64,000 nucleotides of DNA from Candidula unifasciata. Taxonomy: Eukaryota > Mollusca > Gastropoda > Stylommatophora > Geomitridae. A program made the translations under genes and the position numbers. The stretch covers positions 62,001 to 126,000 of the forward strand of contig CAJHNH020002690.1 in NCBI GenBank assembly GCA_905116865.2. Direction: 5' to 3'. Each line of letters begins with the position of its first letter. The stretch's first letter is position 1. Shown here one piece after another: positions 32,080-45,067 of this stretch. Under the pieces are notes generated by a model. The model was not told the origin of the DNA, searched no databases, and saw only the letters and a list, made by a program, of their open reading frames with translations.

Positions 32080-32345
32080 TTCCTTTTTACAGATCTGGTT
32101 TATTGGTACACAGAGTGTTCGTTCCTTGCCTCTCAGTCAGATGCATTCTGACTTCGAGGGAAACCCTAGTCGATTCTTACAACGTGCTTGTTGGGGTTTC
32201 AGTGGGACTTTCTTGTGTTCCCTTGCAATAGTGCCCAGCACCCCACAAGGGAAATGGACCAGTCGACACTCGATAGATGGTCCGGTCAATTCCACATCAG
32301 TTGCATTTACTTCCCGTGACATTTCCTGATACTAAGTTCAGGCCA
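32080..32345 (-). repeat. SINE-like composite repeat
   Basis: TTCGTTCCTTGCCTCTCAGT and GACTTCGAGGGAAACCCTAG, followed by AATTCCACATCAGTTGCATT and ACTTCCCGTGACATTTCC. Its reverse complement is shared in part with 38690-38830. Boundaries are uncertain. Confidence 0.45.
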
Positions 32346-33456
32346 GCGACTGGGAGCTTCCTGTCGACAGCAAGCTTTTAATCATGGTCACCATCAATGT
32401 CTTGCTGATATGTGTAGAGTAGATGATCACGGTACGCAATCTCACATGATCATCCGTATCACAGACTAATTCTGTGTTCTTATCATACCTATGATGCATG
32501 GCCAAGCCAAGTATTTATTTCTTCGTCTTCTCAACAGTTCTATCACTAAATTGTCAACTGCATTTATCCACATCATCATCAACCTGCAAGTCCTTTACAG
32601 AACGTAGCTTCCTTCACCCCCGAAAGTCTTTCTTTCTCTAACCTAATCTCCAGCCCTATTTGATGTTAAAACACAACAGCGTTCCAAGTCAGGATGCTGT
32701 TTATGAGCCAATTCTCCTTGATGTTCAGATCATTGCGTTTAGAGTTTCTTAGAACCTATAATGTGGTAGTTTCCCCTTGCTTGTATCATCGACATTCTTG
32801 AGCATCTCAACCTTTCGCAATTTTATTAGATTGTTAGAGTGAGTGAGTACTCTGTTCTATGGTACTACAGTTCTACCTCATAATATGTCCACACAAGATC
32901 ATAACTTTCTGCGTCTACTTTAATTGGCAGTTAACCGTTTTCTTGCTTGAGGACTATCTCATTTCATGTTTTCTATCAGCTCATAATATTCTTTGCATTT
33001 TCCGAAGATGTCTTGTAGTCATTATAATTTGTTTCAGCGTGAATGCACACTGCTCTCTATTCACATACATACAACGTCAAAGGTCAAAGCACTTTGGCAT
33101 TCTTTTTTCTCACCGCAACCGACATATTTAACTGCCATTGATTATGTTATTTTTTTTTTTTTTTTTTTTTGGTATTTATGCAAATGTAATTTTGCAAAGC
33201 ATGTAATTTTAAATCTTTTAGGTGATGGTAGATATACTTTTTGTTTCTGTTAATTTTTATTTGTATAGACTGTCTAACGAGGCTGGTAGCGATATCCTGC
33301 ATCATAAAACACCAAGATGCAGAGGGAGACCTAGAAGAACAGCGACTGAAGTAGTCACTGGCAGCCCAGCCTTCACAACATCGCGGCATACCAAGCATCT
33401 GAGTGTGCCCAAGCTCGTCTACCGTTCATGTGTTAAACTGAAACACCCAGTATCAG
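32346..33456. other. intronic sequence; poly(T) and a short LINE-like trace
   Basis: A 22-base T run lies at 33149-33170. At 33270-33350 the plus strand reads a basic GRPRRT motif, possibly a LINE C-terminal relic. Otherwise nothing recognised. Confidence 0.4.
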
Positions 33457-33543
33457 ATTCTTCTTCTTCTTCTTCTTCTTCTTCTTCTTCTTCTTCTTCT
33501 TCTTCTTCTTCTTCTTCTTCTTCTTCTTCTTCTTCTTCTTCTT
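33457..33543. repeat. (TTC)n microsatellite, 29 units
   Basis: Pure TTC, 90 bases from the donor of SLC4 exon 33634-33799. It is (GAA)n in sense. Confidence 0.97.
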
Positions 33544-33633
33544 GACAAGGACAAGGGAGAAGATAATTTAACGGGAAGGGAGATAAGGAGTAAGATTTGC
33601 ATAATGATATATTTATTTACCATAAATACATAC

Positions 33634-33799
33634 CTAGCCCACTCACGCCATTCTAACTCTTCGCCTCTTTGAGTAAGAACATCCATTTCCACAAAGAGGC
33701 GCCTGGCTCTGTGCTTTCGGTCTCTCACTTGGTTGATCAGCGTTTGCACCTTCTCTGCTGGGTCATAGGTAGAGCTTCCATACGCACGCAGGTTAGTGA
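33634..33799 (-). CDS. SLC4A-like: SLC4 exon: LFVEMD...EWREWAR, most 5' exon seen
   Basis: A 166-bp exon entering with two bases of a split codon and leaving with AG of a split Arg. The acceptor is TTACTTCCAG and the donor GGCTAG|GTATGT. It encodes TNLRAYGSSTYDPAEKVQTL, then INQVRDRKHRARRLFVEMDV and LTQRGEELEWREWAR. Family counterparts read SPAxRVQFILG...(L)FxEMDxL...EWKETARW, so the match is good at both ends. Upstream residues carrying the N-terminus must lie on further exons at higher coordinates; none was recognised up to 64 kb. Confidence 0.93.
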
Positions 33800-34035
33800 C
33801 TGGAAGTAACAATACAGGTTAAATGACAGTACAGTTAACAAACAGCATACACTTCTACATTATGTAGCTGACTGCGGGAAGAGGGATTAAATTAACCATA
33901 TCAACAATAAGAAGCTAAAAGAAGAAGACACCACAGAAGCAATCGAATGTTTCGACTTTAGTCTTTGTCAATGGACACCTCAACAAAAACACGAATCTTA
34001 GACACCAGCTCCCACACAGGAAGGTCAATGTTTCT
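33800..34035. other. intron start upstream of the first SLC4 exon seen
   Basis: Unique-looking sequence with no recognised feature. Confidence 0.4.
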
Positions 34036-35095
<1,060 letters not shown>

Positions 35096-35414
35096 AATTC
35101 TTCCATTCTTCCATTGAGGTATAGTCCTTTGCCACATCTTTCCTTTCCATCTCTTCTTTCTGCGCGGCACTAATTAACGAATGCTTGCACTATATAAGCA
35201 ATTATTTCGTACATTATTGCTAGACATCTATTTGGATTTTGGCAATAGCAAGCAACCACATAAATGGCCCCACTGCTGGAGAGTGGGACTGAATGTTGTG
35301 GCTATGAAGAAAGATTGAAAGCGACGCTTGGAATAAGCATGTCTAGTCTGAACGTTAGCGGAGAATGAAGAGAGGCAGCAACGAAATTCATAATCTGTCG
35401 ATTCTCACCTCTGT

Positions 35415-35768
35415 TTAATCTACAGCTTCTTTCTTCGTGATAAGCTGAGGGTTCTTGGGAATCTCCTCTCTCTTCGTGATAAGCTGAGGGTTCTTGGGAA
35501 TCTCCTCTCTCTTCGTGATAAGCTGAGGGTTCTTGGGAATCTCTCTCTTCGTGATAAGCTGAGGGTTCTTGGGAATCTCCTCTCTCTTCGTGATAAGCTG
35601 AGGGTTCTTGGGAATCTCCTCTCTCTTCGTGATAAGCTGAGGGTTCTTGGGATCTCCTCTCTCTTCGTGATAAGCTGGAGGGTCTTGTGAATCTCCTCTC
35701 TCTCGTGATAAGCTGAGGGTCTTGGGAAGCTCCTCTCTCTTTCGTGATAAGCTGAGGGTTGGGGGAAA
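35415..35768. repeat. 39-bp minisatellite, about 8.5 units
   Basis: The unit is GTGATAAGCTGAGGGTTCTT followed by GGGAATCTCCTCTCTCTTC. Units with one or two bases missing occur near 35540 and 35650-35740. The length is a multiple of 3, giving open minus-strand frames with a repeated ITKREE or SRRERR motif; these are artefacts. Confidence 0.95.
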
Positions 35769-35799
35769 AAAAACCCATAAAGAAACAAATAATGGTTTA

Positions 35800-37870
35800 T
35801 CTAGAAGAAAATAACTCACCCTTTGATATCTCAGTTTTTAAAAGAAAACTTAACCAAGCCAAAAAATTCAATATCTGGGAAAATCATTAATCAGAGAAAA
35901 TTTTTGCAAGATTAAAGCAAAAAAGTAAGCGAAAACTGCATTTTAGATGATGAAAAAAACTTTGCAAAAATCGCTCTCGTTTTAAATTTTTTAGAAACCC
36001 GTTTTGCGTATGGCGCGAATCTTGGGAAAATCACTAAACAAAAGAGGAAAAACTTAAAAACAACAAAAGTGTTTTGAGACAAAGTTTCTTTTCCCCGGCG
36101 GCCAGAGAACAACAAGATTTCTTAAAAAAGCTAATGAAAATGATCTTTACAACAGTAGGGGAGACAAACAAAAACGGGTTTGTTGGCCCCATAAATGAAG
36201 AGGACATTGAAGAAATTTGTGACACTGGAAAAACAGTGGAAAAAGGGCAGGTGACCAAGANNNNNNNNNNNNNNNNNATTTTTTGGGGGGGGGCCAAAAA
36301 AAAATTAGAAACAGCAAAATTTCCCGGGGGGAAAAGTCCCCTTTTTTAGAGCGGCTAGGCCCCTTGCCCAGATCGGAAGGTCGTGGGTTGTTTCCTGGAG
36401 AAGCCAGATTTTTTTTAAAAAAAGGGACCTTGGCCCCCAGGGGCCCGAGCCTTGAGGGGGGTACCGGGTGCAGTCCCGGGAAGTAGGGGGGCCCCGGTAA
36501 ATCCCGGACCACTTTCCCCCAATCTTGTCCCGGGAAGGTCCAAAAAAATATAGGTCTAGCCCTATACCCCTTTTAAAACCCTTTTAAGGCGGGGGGAAAA
36601 AAGGTTCTTTACTTTACTTACAATTCAGGGTCCTAAAACCCCCCACCCCCCCAGGGACGGAAGATGACCAACAGCATCCTTACTAATTTCTAGATGACAC
36701 AAATTTAAAAAAAATTTTAAAGGTTGGCAAATAGCCATGGTAAATTTTAGTTTAAAGACCTGAGACAACAGATCCCGCCCTCCAAGACTGTCCCAGGTTA
36801 AAACCTATTGCCCACGAAAAAAAAATTAGGCGCAACCCCAAAATTTATGGGTCCCCAACTAAAATTGCGACACAAAATTTCCAAAAGGAGAGAAAAAAAG
36901 TGCACATAAAGAAATCTTTTTAAAGCAAACGAAGGAAAAAAGGAAATATCATTAAAAAAAACTTAACATAGTAGTTTACCAATCTTTTTTCGCGATGTTT
37001 GGCAGTTCTTCCTTTGTTTCCCTTTTTTGTGCCTCCAATTTTTCTTGTATTTTCAAACCCTTTTTTTCCTAAAAATCACAATTTTGTAACTATAAATTGT
37101 TATTTGGGACAAAAAATAAACAAAACAACAGACACTGCCAAGGAGTCTCTTTCCCTTTTTTTACTCCCTACTCCCTTTTGGGTTCCGGGGCCCCGGTTTT
37201 TAGGGAAAACAAGAATTTAAACCCCCATTTACCCCAAAAATTTTTCGAAGAGTAACTAATTTGGAACTTCCCTTAAAAAGGGGGGATTGGGTTGCCTAAA
37301 AAGGGAAGGAACCCGCATTTGCAGCAAATGAGTCAGTCTGTTTAAAAAAGATGCCCCATATACACTAAAGGGTTTTGGAAAAAAAAACTCCAGTCCAGAA
37401 GTGGATGAACAACCAGAAAATTTCTGCCAGGTTTTCAGCTGGTGAACGCAAAGAAGAAGAAAACATACTCCCTACCAGAGGTTTCAGATGAAGGGAAAGG
37501 CCCCAGGCCAACATGACGAAATGTCCTCCCCTGATTTACCCAATCCTGAGTCCCCTGCCTTTGGGGTTAGGAATTTTGAAAAACGCTTTCAGGGCCCCAG
37601 CCTTGAGTGGGCACCAGGTAAAGCTGTGGGGAAATAAAGGCTGCCGGTATGATTTTGATAATATCTTCAGCGAAAATGTGACTGGTCATCAAAAATAGGC
37701 AGTCGATACGCCCCAAAACACCTGAAAGGTTTAAATTTTTCCTTTTCCCCCTTTCACAGTAAGTGCTTTTAACCCCTACGACAGCGGCCACCCCCCAGGG
37801 CAATGGCTTTGTTAGGCCCGCAATACCAGGTAAGGGTAGCCAATGTGTGTTTTTTTTTTTTACCATCAGT
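35800..37870. other. low-quality assembly stretch around a 17-N gap
   Basis: N at 36261-36277. On both sides homopolymers of 4-9 bases are strongly over-represented and known repeats look distorted. For example, 36345-36620 is a tRNA-SINE copy (TCGTGGGTTGTTTCCT B-box-like, then GGTACCGGGTGCAGTCCCGG) with inflated runs compared with 61125-61400. Open frames here should not be trusted. Confidence 0.7.
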
Positions 37871-37889
37871 GAGATAGGATCTGCCTATC

Positions 37890-38150
37890 CAAGCATGCAA
37901 AAACTACTGTCGGCAGAATGCGTGGAGGAAACCACATTTGGTTCAAAGGGAAAGAATGGAACTGGCAAAGGGCTGCGGAGCGCAAAGAGCATGGCGAGGC
38001 ATGTAAAACCCACTGGTCATCCACTGCACCTAGACATATCTCCAGTCGTCCTGGCTCTGTCTTGCCACTGGACCCAGATATGACTGAGGCAAGAGAGAGA
38101 GGTAGATGACACTGCGCAACTCTTCCTCACTTTAATCCAAGTCATTGCGC
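37890..38150 (+). other. open stretch, possible repeat remnant
   Basis: Reads an 106-codon frame (from 37763) and a 63-codon frame (from 37918) with no recognised domain. The GGCAAAGGGCTGCGGAGCGC and GGCGAGGCATGTAAAACCC style suggests an old LINE 3' part, but this is unproven. Confidence 0.25.
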
Positions 38151-38689
38151 AAGTCATTCTTTCATCACCATCTCACCGTTCAACATACACAATATTTATT
38201 ATTATTTTATTTCTAATAATTAATAAATATGTCACTGAAACCTCAACCCTGTAAAGTATTTTTATCTATCATATTGAGTACTTAATGATTATTTTATTTC
38301 CCAATTATGTATATTATGTGGCTTTAAAATATCTCGGCTTAGATTCAGAATTGATGTAGAGTAGATACCGGTAGATTTCTTTATCTGTGTGGAATGCAAC
38401 TCTGATAGTTGCGTTATTTAATTTTAAATATATTTAAGAAAATTTGACCAAAGTAGCCAGGCTATTAATAATTACTATCACTGATAGCAATCTCCTCATT
38501 CGCCTTAGTTCTTTGTGGACGTCTTTGTTTCCTCCATGAAATAATCCAATTATTATAGTTATAGACTATTTTGCAATGTACAAGAACAGGGCTATTCAAC
38601 TGGCGGCTGGCAGGCCAAATTTGGCAATGTTTATTTATGATCCCAACAACAAGTTGGAAATATGTGGATATCCCTTTTAAACTGATCCC

Positions 38690-38955
38690 CGTGTGGGTTC
38701 TGGGGCCTATTGTGGGGACACGAGAATAGACCCACTGCCTACCCGAAAGAATGTCGCAAGAGTCGACTAATTGGGAGCTTCCTTCGAAGCCGGAGTACAT
38801 CTGCCCGAGAGCCAAGGAACCCACAGTCACTGCATGCAAATGAGTGAGACATGTAAAACAGATGTGTATGCAACACTCAGTTTCTGGAACAGGACTAGAG
38901 TCCAGAAGTAGACCTACATACAACCAGAACTAACCGCCGGACTGCAGTTTACAGC
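38690..38955. repeat. composite SINE-like repeat
   Basis: CCAAGGAACCCACAGTCACT corresponds to the reverse of sequence at 32115-32225. The end block (GGAACAGGACTAGAGTCCAG, CAATACAAAGAAGAAGAGAA) recurs at 37385-37470 and 42490-42590. Class unknown. Confidence 0.5.
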
Positions 38956-39309
38956 CGGTCAATACAAAGAAGAAGAGAAATTAAAGGTGATACATTAATT
39001 ATTACAGTAGATTTTAGTACACACTCTACATTATAATGCTTCATTTATATAGACGTCCTAGGCGTAATAGTTTTTGAGTGTATTAAATCTACAGATTGAA
39101 GCTGTCAATTGTAGTGTGGGCTGGGGCCACTGGCCAGCGACGATCTCCACGTTCAACATTTTAGCTCGCGAGCAAACTATTATAGTCCCTGTTCTAGAAT
39201 AAAGTATACAGAGTAAAAAGTAAAAATGCATATTAAATTAACTAACCATGGGAAAATAATCAGCTGTTTACCAAGTTAAGTTACATTAATTCATTAAATT
39301 AGTAAATTA

Positions 39310-40055
39310 AAATTGGGCTCTCCTCCGAACGGTATCCTAATATTATTGTGGCCATAAAATATCTTTACGGGGCTCAGTTCTATTAAAAATATGCCGGCTC
39401 CATTTAATGAAACAAACGCTCTAACAGGGTCTCAGCGATATGTTACTTGCAGACCTGTGTCTGTGACAGTGCCTCACCACCGACTGTATCCCCTGTGCCG
39501 CTATGCGTGGCGCGGATGGGGGCTAAACTAGATGGCTGGGACTCACGAGCAGCAGCTACCGCATGTCCTGCAACGTCCTCCAATTATTGTGCTCATGAGT
39601 CCCAGGCACCTAGTTTAGCCCCCCATCCACGCCGCGTGTAGCGTTTTGCACGTGCCGAAAAGTGTGAGTATACAGGTCAGCTAGTCTGACATCTACCGCT
39701 GCTAAATCCTCAATCGGACGAACAGTATTGCTAATCTGCGTCAGAGTGCGTGGTCTACCCGCCATATCGCTTTCATCGTCTGTAATGTCTCGAAATTGTC
39801 AATAGTCGCTAATATCGTCTGCTACTATCGTCTGCAGAAACGCTCTAAATTGTCAACAGTCACTTTTATCGTCTGCTACTATCGTCTGCAGTGTTGCGTC
39901 TCTTTGACATTGTCAAGTTTGAAGTAATCCTAGTTTTGTCGCGATTTGTTCCTTAGCAGACAGTCCGCATTTTACATATGCCTGAGCTTCGTAAGGATAT
40001 TTTATGGCCGCAATAATATTAGGACGCCGTTCAGAGGAGAGCCTAAAATTGCGTT
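39310..40055. mobile_element. fold-back type element with two nested inverted repeats
   Basis: Outer arms of about 70 bp (39314-39385 and 39980-40050) pair well: GGGCTCTCCTCCGAACGG, CCTAATATTATTGTGGCCAT and AAAATATCTTTACG against the reverse complement of the right side. An inner pair of about 45 bp (39500-39545 and 39588-39635) surrounds a 40-bp loop: GGATGGGGGCTAAACTAGAT...GGGACTCACGAGCA. Between them a 60-bp motif (TCGTCTGCTACTATCGTCTG) is duplicated at 39795-39900. No transposase seen. No clear target duplication identified. Confidence 0.65.
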
Positions 40056-41930
40056 CAGTTTTTTTTAATTTTAATTAATTACTTACCAAACAATGCAAAC
40101 AATTTAGTTATTTACTGAAAATTAGTAAATTTACTGTTTTAGTTTAGTTTTAAAATGGATCCACATTTATTACTTACAGGATGTATCATAAGTTTTTCTC
40201 ATTGCAGTCCCTGTAGATCAATGGGCGTTTTGTTAACTCTAACGGGGCCCTTTTCTTCTTTCCCCGTTGTTTTGGGTTTATCCGACATTGTGGGCGCAGC
40301 CATTTTGGACAAGAACTGCAACTCTATCTAGTCTGCTGGCAATCGAATAGAAAATTGAGAGCCGAGCTCATGGTTACGAAACGCATCCTTCATTACTTCC
40401 TAAAGTTCATGCCGTGTGGCGTTGGTAGTCATGTCTATCCACATGCAGCATACTATATAATATTTTATTATCTGCCATGATTAAGTCCATTAGTCAGAAA
40501 TAACTTAATTAGAAGTAATCTAATCGCTTGCGCAAGCTATGATTGAATAAGGTACATAACCGTGCACAACTTGTTAATGTCAAGTTCGATAATAACGTTA
40601 CAAATTTAAAGTTCATTATTTCTTGCAAGAAATGTGAATCCTCAAAAATATAAAAAGAGGATTGATTGATAAATATATTCTATAAAGTGTATTCGTAGCT
40701 ATATACAATTTTTTATGTGCAACAGATCATAGACTAATCTATTTCAAGCAAATAATAAATATACTATTCAGAAATATTTAACAATGGAGACATTACCTAG
40801 TGTGCTAACTTCGGCTTATAATGAAACCGTATGGTGTTACTTTCGTTCAGCCCTCTGGCGAAAGCCGGTTGGTTACGGGACAGCAAACCCATGGTATGTG
40901 GAGACCACGTGTGGTCAAGGTACTCGCAGAGTCTGACAATGGCCTGTCAGACTTGTAAAGCTTAGGGTCGCGCGAGTGTCCTCCCTTAACACATACATGG
41001 CTCGAGGGTTGCTGTCTAGGAAGGGTTTGGCTGGGTGTATCTCCTGAGCACTATAAGGAAATAAACAGGTACACAGAACTGGGGTGGCCTCTAGTGTTTA
41101 CACTAGCCCTGGTTCACCGGCGGCATAGCTGTCGGACGCCATCCTGATCAAGTAAGCTTCATTGCGAATGCTGAAATAGCTCAGAGCGTGGCCGGCACTA
41201 TCCCTTTTGTCATTTTGTGTTTGTGTCTTTCAATCTAATTTTAATAATGCACAAATATTCATGTCTCTTTCTCACGAAACGGATAATACTTAACTATCGC
41301 TTAGTATTTTAAATGCGATGAATAGTGTTTAAAATACTCAATGTTTTAACATGAAAAGCAGCTCAAACAGTAGCAGTATTTTTTTTCGGAAAAAGAATAA
41401 ACTTTGATTCACGAAAGAATAAAGGAATATTTCATAAGAACTTAAGGAACATGTCCTGTAGAGGGTAATCTTTAAAGTCAGCAAATTATTTTGCACAATC
41501 ATCAAATTTAGAAAGCTTCATTTTTTGGGGGGATGTAAAAGCTAAGAAGATTGGGTTTTTTAAACTATCGATGATAAACCAACTGAGAGATGACCATTTT
41601 TGGAACATGTTTTGAAATGATTTTAACATATGTGTTAGATTCCCAGGATATATAATAAATTTATTTAAAAAAAAGTCAACAAACAACTTAGAGAGAATTA
41701 AGCGGGCTATACTGTTGACACTAGACCCTGTTCACCTTCTTGATAGCTGTAGGCTCCCAACTGATAAGCACAGCTTTAACTTTGAAGCTCTCAGTGTGCC
41801 AATTAACTCCTTTTCTTTTTTTTTTTTTTTTTTAATTAGAGGACATTTGAGAGCCACTGAATCAAACAAATGAAGCAAATATGTAAATTCTTTATAACTG
41901 AAGTACAAATTCAGCCACACTCAAAAGCGA
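40056..41930. other. no gene recognised
   Basis: Includes a GC-richer block at 40850-41180 whose CACTAGCCCTGGTTCACCGG part resembles 41715-41745 (CACTAGACCCTGTTCACCTT), hinting at another dispersed repeat. A 15-17-base T run is at 41817-41833. Confidence 0.4.
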
Positions 41931-41939
41931 CTGCATTTT

Positions 41940-42436
41940 TTACCAGGGCAACCGGAATGTCAGATCCACGTCTTTCTGTTTACAAAGTTCAGGACGCAGG
42001 TAACAAATCATGGCGGCTTCAAGAAATTTATTGACCAATGAAGAACTCGAAATGGGTTGGCCTTGGTTTACAGTATTTTGAGAGTTCAAGAGATGGTCTG
42101 CTACTGCGGATGGTGGGATCTTTACGACATGACACCTGTTTGTTAGATTATTGTTCCTGTTGTTATCATTTTTACTTTGCATGGCTCTTTCCACCCATAA
42201 TTGTACTTGCTCGGTGACTGATTTCTCCAGCCGTCGATCTGTTTTGCACATATAAGCAGCTTCACAGCTGCAGTTAAATTGGTAGATACAATTTGATTTG
42301 GCGTACTGTTATTGTTGTATGCACCTGACGAGATACAGCGAAATATGCCAGGCAACACCTTGTGCAATCTATTGTTTGTATCTTCTCTTCTAATAGTAGT
42401 AGTCATTTTCACAAAAGTATCCTGTTCATCCCTCAT
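41940..42436 (-). other. two overlapping open frames of unknown origin
   Basis: Frames of 97 residues (42143-42436) and 103 residues (41940-42251) overlap by about 110 bases. The upper reads REDTNNRLHKVLPGIFRCIS, the lower QVQLWVERAMQSKN and SLVNKFLEAAMICYLRPELC. They could be one ancestral protein broken by a frameshift near 42240. No family was recognised. It could be a transposon gene remnant or chance. Confidence 0.3.
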
Positions 42437-42689
42437 GGTTATAATTAGGATTTAAAGTGTTCATCAGTGGTTGCCCTCAGTAATGCAAAACTTAAGTTCT
42501 GGGACAGGACCAATGTCCAGAATTAGACAAGCAGCGAGAACTTTCTATCAGAGTTTACATACAGTGAACATAAAAAGAAAAATATGAAGAACCCTGGCAA
42601 AGAAAACTCTAAACAATGATGGATTCAGGTCATCTCAGAGAGTGCACTGATAGGGCACTTCATATATTTCTTCTATTTTTGTCCTCTCA

Positions 42690-43005
42690 ATAATAACAGG
42701 TTAAAGCCCATGGTTTCGTCGTCTCACTAATACAAGATTGTAGTACAGGGTCGTGATTTTGTCGTCTCGCTGATACAAGATTGTAGCCCAGTGTTGTGGT
42801 TTTGTTGTGTCACTGATACCAGGTTGTAGCTCACTGCCGTGATTTTGTCATCTCACTGATATAAGGTTGTAGCCTAATGTCGTCTCACTGATGCCAGGTT
42901 GTAGCCCAGTTTCGTGGTTTATCGTCTCACTAATACCAGTTGTGGCTCAATGTCGTGGTTTTGTCGTCTCACTAATACCAGGTTGTAGCCTAGCCATTTC
43001 ACACC
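42690..43005. repeat. about 40-bp minisatellite, 7-8 units
   Basis: The unit is TGTCGTCTCACTGATACCAG followed by GTTGTAGCCCAGTGTTGTGG and TTT, with indels. A single unit is seen at 12328-12375. Confidence 0.9.
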
Positions 43006-43170
43006 GTTGTCTAGAAAATATTATGGGGAGGGAAAGGGGGTTGGATGAGGCCCTTTTTTCCAATGTTTTCTCTGTGTCAGTGCGCCTGCTAAGATTTATT
43101 TTCCATCATAAAGCAATATCTGCTATTATACGACTCCAATATATATTATACATTCAACATTCAGCATGCA

Positions 43171-43302
<132 letters not shown>

Positions 43303-43324
43303 CAGACATCATCATCATCATCAG

Positions 43325-44550
43325 GTGCCTTACCGACTGGCATGAGCGATCACGCCTCTCCACAATCTGCGATCTCTTGAAACATGTATCAATTCGTGTG
43401 CTGACACACCTCTATGTCATGCAACAAAAGTGTTTTCCTTTGAGTAGCTAACCAAAGAACAATTTTTGGTGTGCATTCGGTGATCAGGCATGTGGACTAT
43501 ATAACCTGCCCAGCGAAGTTATGATTGTTTTAGAATCGAGTAAATACTGGCTCTGTCAAGGATTTCAGTGTTAGGGAGCCCCTCTTGTCATTTTGTGTTC
43601 AGCAACTTTCTGAAGCATACTATGTGAAAATAGTTCAGCTACTTAGCATAGCGCTGGTAAAACGGTCGATGTTTCACATGCATAGAAAACTAAAGGAAGT
43701 ACGACAGCTTTGTGCACTTTGATCTGATGCCAGCTCTATTCCAGACTTTCGTACGAAGACTACCAAATGCGCTGCTGGCTGGGATATCCTTGTATTGATC
43801 TCTAGATTGATGTTAACTTTCTGAGCGAGTAAGCTGTCAAGATGTGTAAGCCAGTAATACACATTGCTAAATATCTACACACGACACACTATACACTATA
43901 CACACATGCACAGTTTGGCAATTAAATAGCATCATCCATGAAGCGAAGCGTATCTTTCAAATAGGGCACATTTATGTATAATCTGGTTACAATTTAACGA
44001 CAAGTCACCAACCCCCACCCCCGCTCCCACCCTTGCACATTGCTTATAGCTATAGCTAGGGAATGTTGCGTGGTTGCGATATAGCATTGGACAAACAAAG
44101 AACATTAAATTATGTTTCAGCTCTGGATAAAATGTTGCTGTGTCAGTTGAACCAATGCGACAAGCTTACGGGGGATACATGTTTGTTTCGTGCACATATA
44201 TTTAGTTAGCATTCATGACTGACAACTTCTGTGAAAACACTAAAGATAAAGCTAGGCCATTCTATTCATGTTTGCAATGATTTACTCATTGCCAAAGTCA
44301 GACAACGGACAGACGGAGATCGGTGTTCGGCATTAGGTGAAGAGCAGATGAATGTAATGGTAAATTTGATAAACATTTATTATCATACGCTTGCTTCATC
44401 AATTCAACTGCTTCAAGACCACTTTTTCTAGTTTGAAACAGACCGGTGGTCTTTGTCTTTGCTCCATGTAGTAATCTTAGCCAGGCAACTTTCACTAGCT
44501 AAACAAAATGACTGTTAACTTGCATCTTTTGAAAGGGCGGGGTTACAAAT
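43325..44550. other. no gene recognised
   Basis: Plus-strand 43325-43450 (CTTACCGACTGGCATGAGCG, ATCTCTTGAAACATGTATC) might be a LINE trace. Nothing else with support. Confidence 0.35.
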
Positions 44551-44557
44551 CATAGAT

Positions 44558-45067
44558 CAGTGGTTCTCAACCTTCCTAATGTCGAGACCCTTTTCTACAG
44601 TTTCTCATGTTGTGGCGAACCTTTCACACAGTTCCTCATGTTGTGGCGAACCTTTCATACAGTTCCTCATGTTGTGGCGAACCTTTAATAAAGTTTCGCA
44701 TGTTGTGGCGAGCCTTTCATACAGTTCCTCATGTTGTGGCGAACCTTTCATACAGTTCATCATGTTGTGGCGAACCTTTCATACAGTTCCTTATGTTGTG
44801 GCGAACCTTTCATACAGTTTCTCATATTGGGGCGAACTTTTCATACCGTTCGTCATGTTGTGGCGAACCTTTCGTACAGTTCCTCGTGTTGTGGCGAACC
44901 TTTCATACAGTTCCTCCTGTTGTGACGACCTCTAAACATCATACAATGATTTTCCTTACTACTTCAAAACCGTAATAAATATGTGCTTTCCGGTGGTCTT
45001 TGGCGACCACTATGATAGGGTCCTTCGACCCAAAAAAGGGTATTGACCCACAGGCTAAGAACCGCTA
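44558..45067. mobile_element. SPIN-like hAT MITE with internal minisatellite
   Basis: The left end CAGTGGTTCTCAACCTTCCT and AATGTCGAGACCC, and the right end GGTCCTTCGACCC...GACCCACAGGCTAAGAACCG, closely follow the termini of the SPIN family of hAT transposons as I remember them. The terminal repeats are inverted (right end reads TAGCGGTTCTTAGCCTG in reverse). Flanking 8-mers TCATAGAT and CCAATAAT match at 5 of 8, inconclusive. The interior from 44600 to 44925 is a 31-bp array grown from the normal single-copy CAGTTCCTCATGTTGTGG motif. Non-coding. Confidence 0.8.
44600..44930. repeat. 31-bp minisatellite, about 10 units
   Basis: The unit is GTTCCTCATGTTGTGGCGAA followed by CCTTTCATACA, with point changes. 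It lies entirely inside the SPIN-like element. Confidence 0.95.

Noticed and set aside
35302..35819. 122-158 codon minus-strand frames with repeated RRERR or EEIPKNP motifs
   Set aside because: Three frames are open at once because of the 39-bp minisatellite; no domain and no codon preference.
36034..36512. Open frames spanning the N gap
   Set aside because: Run through N and a region of unreliable homopolymers; cannot be trusted.
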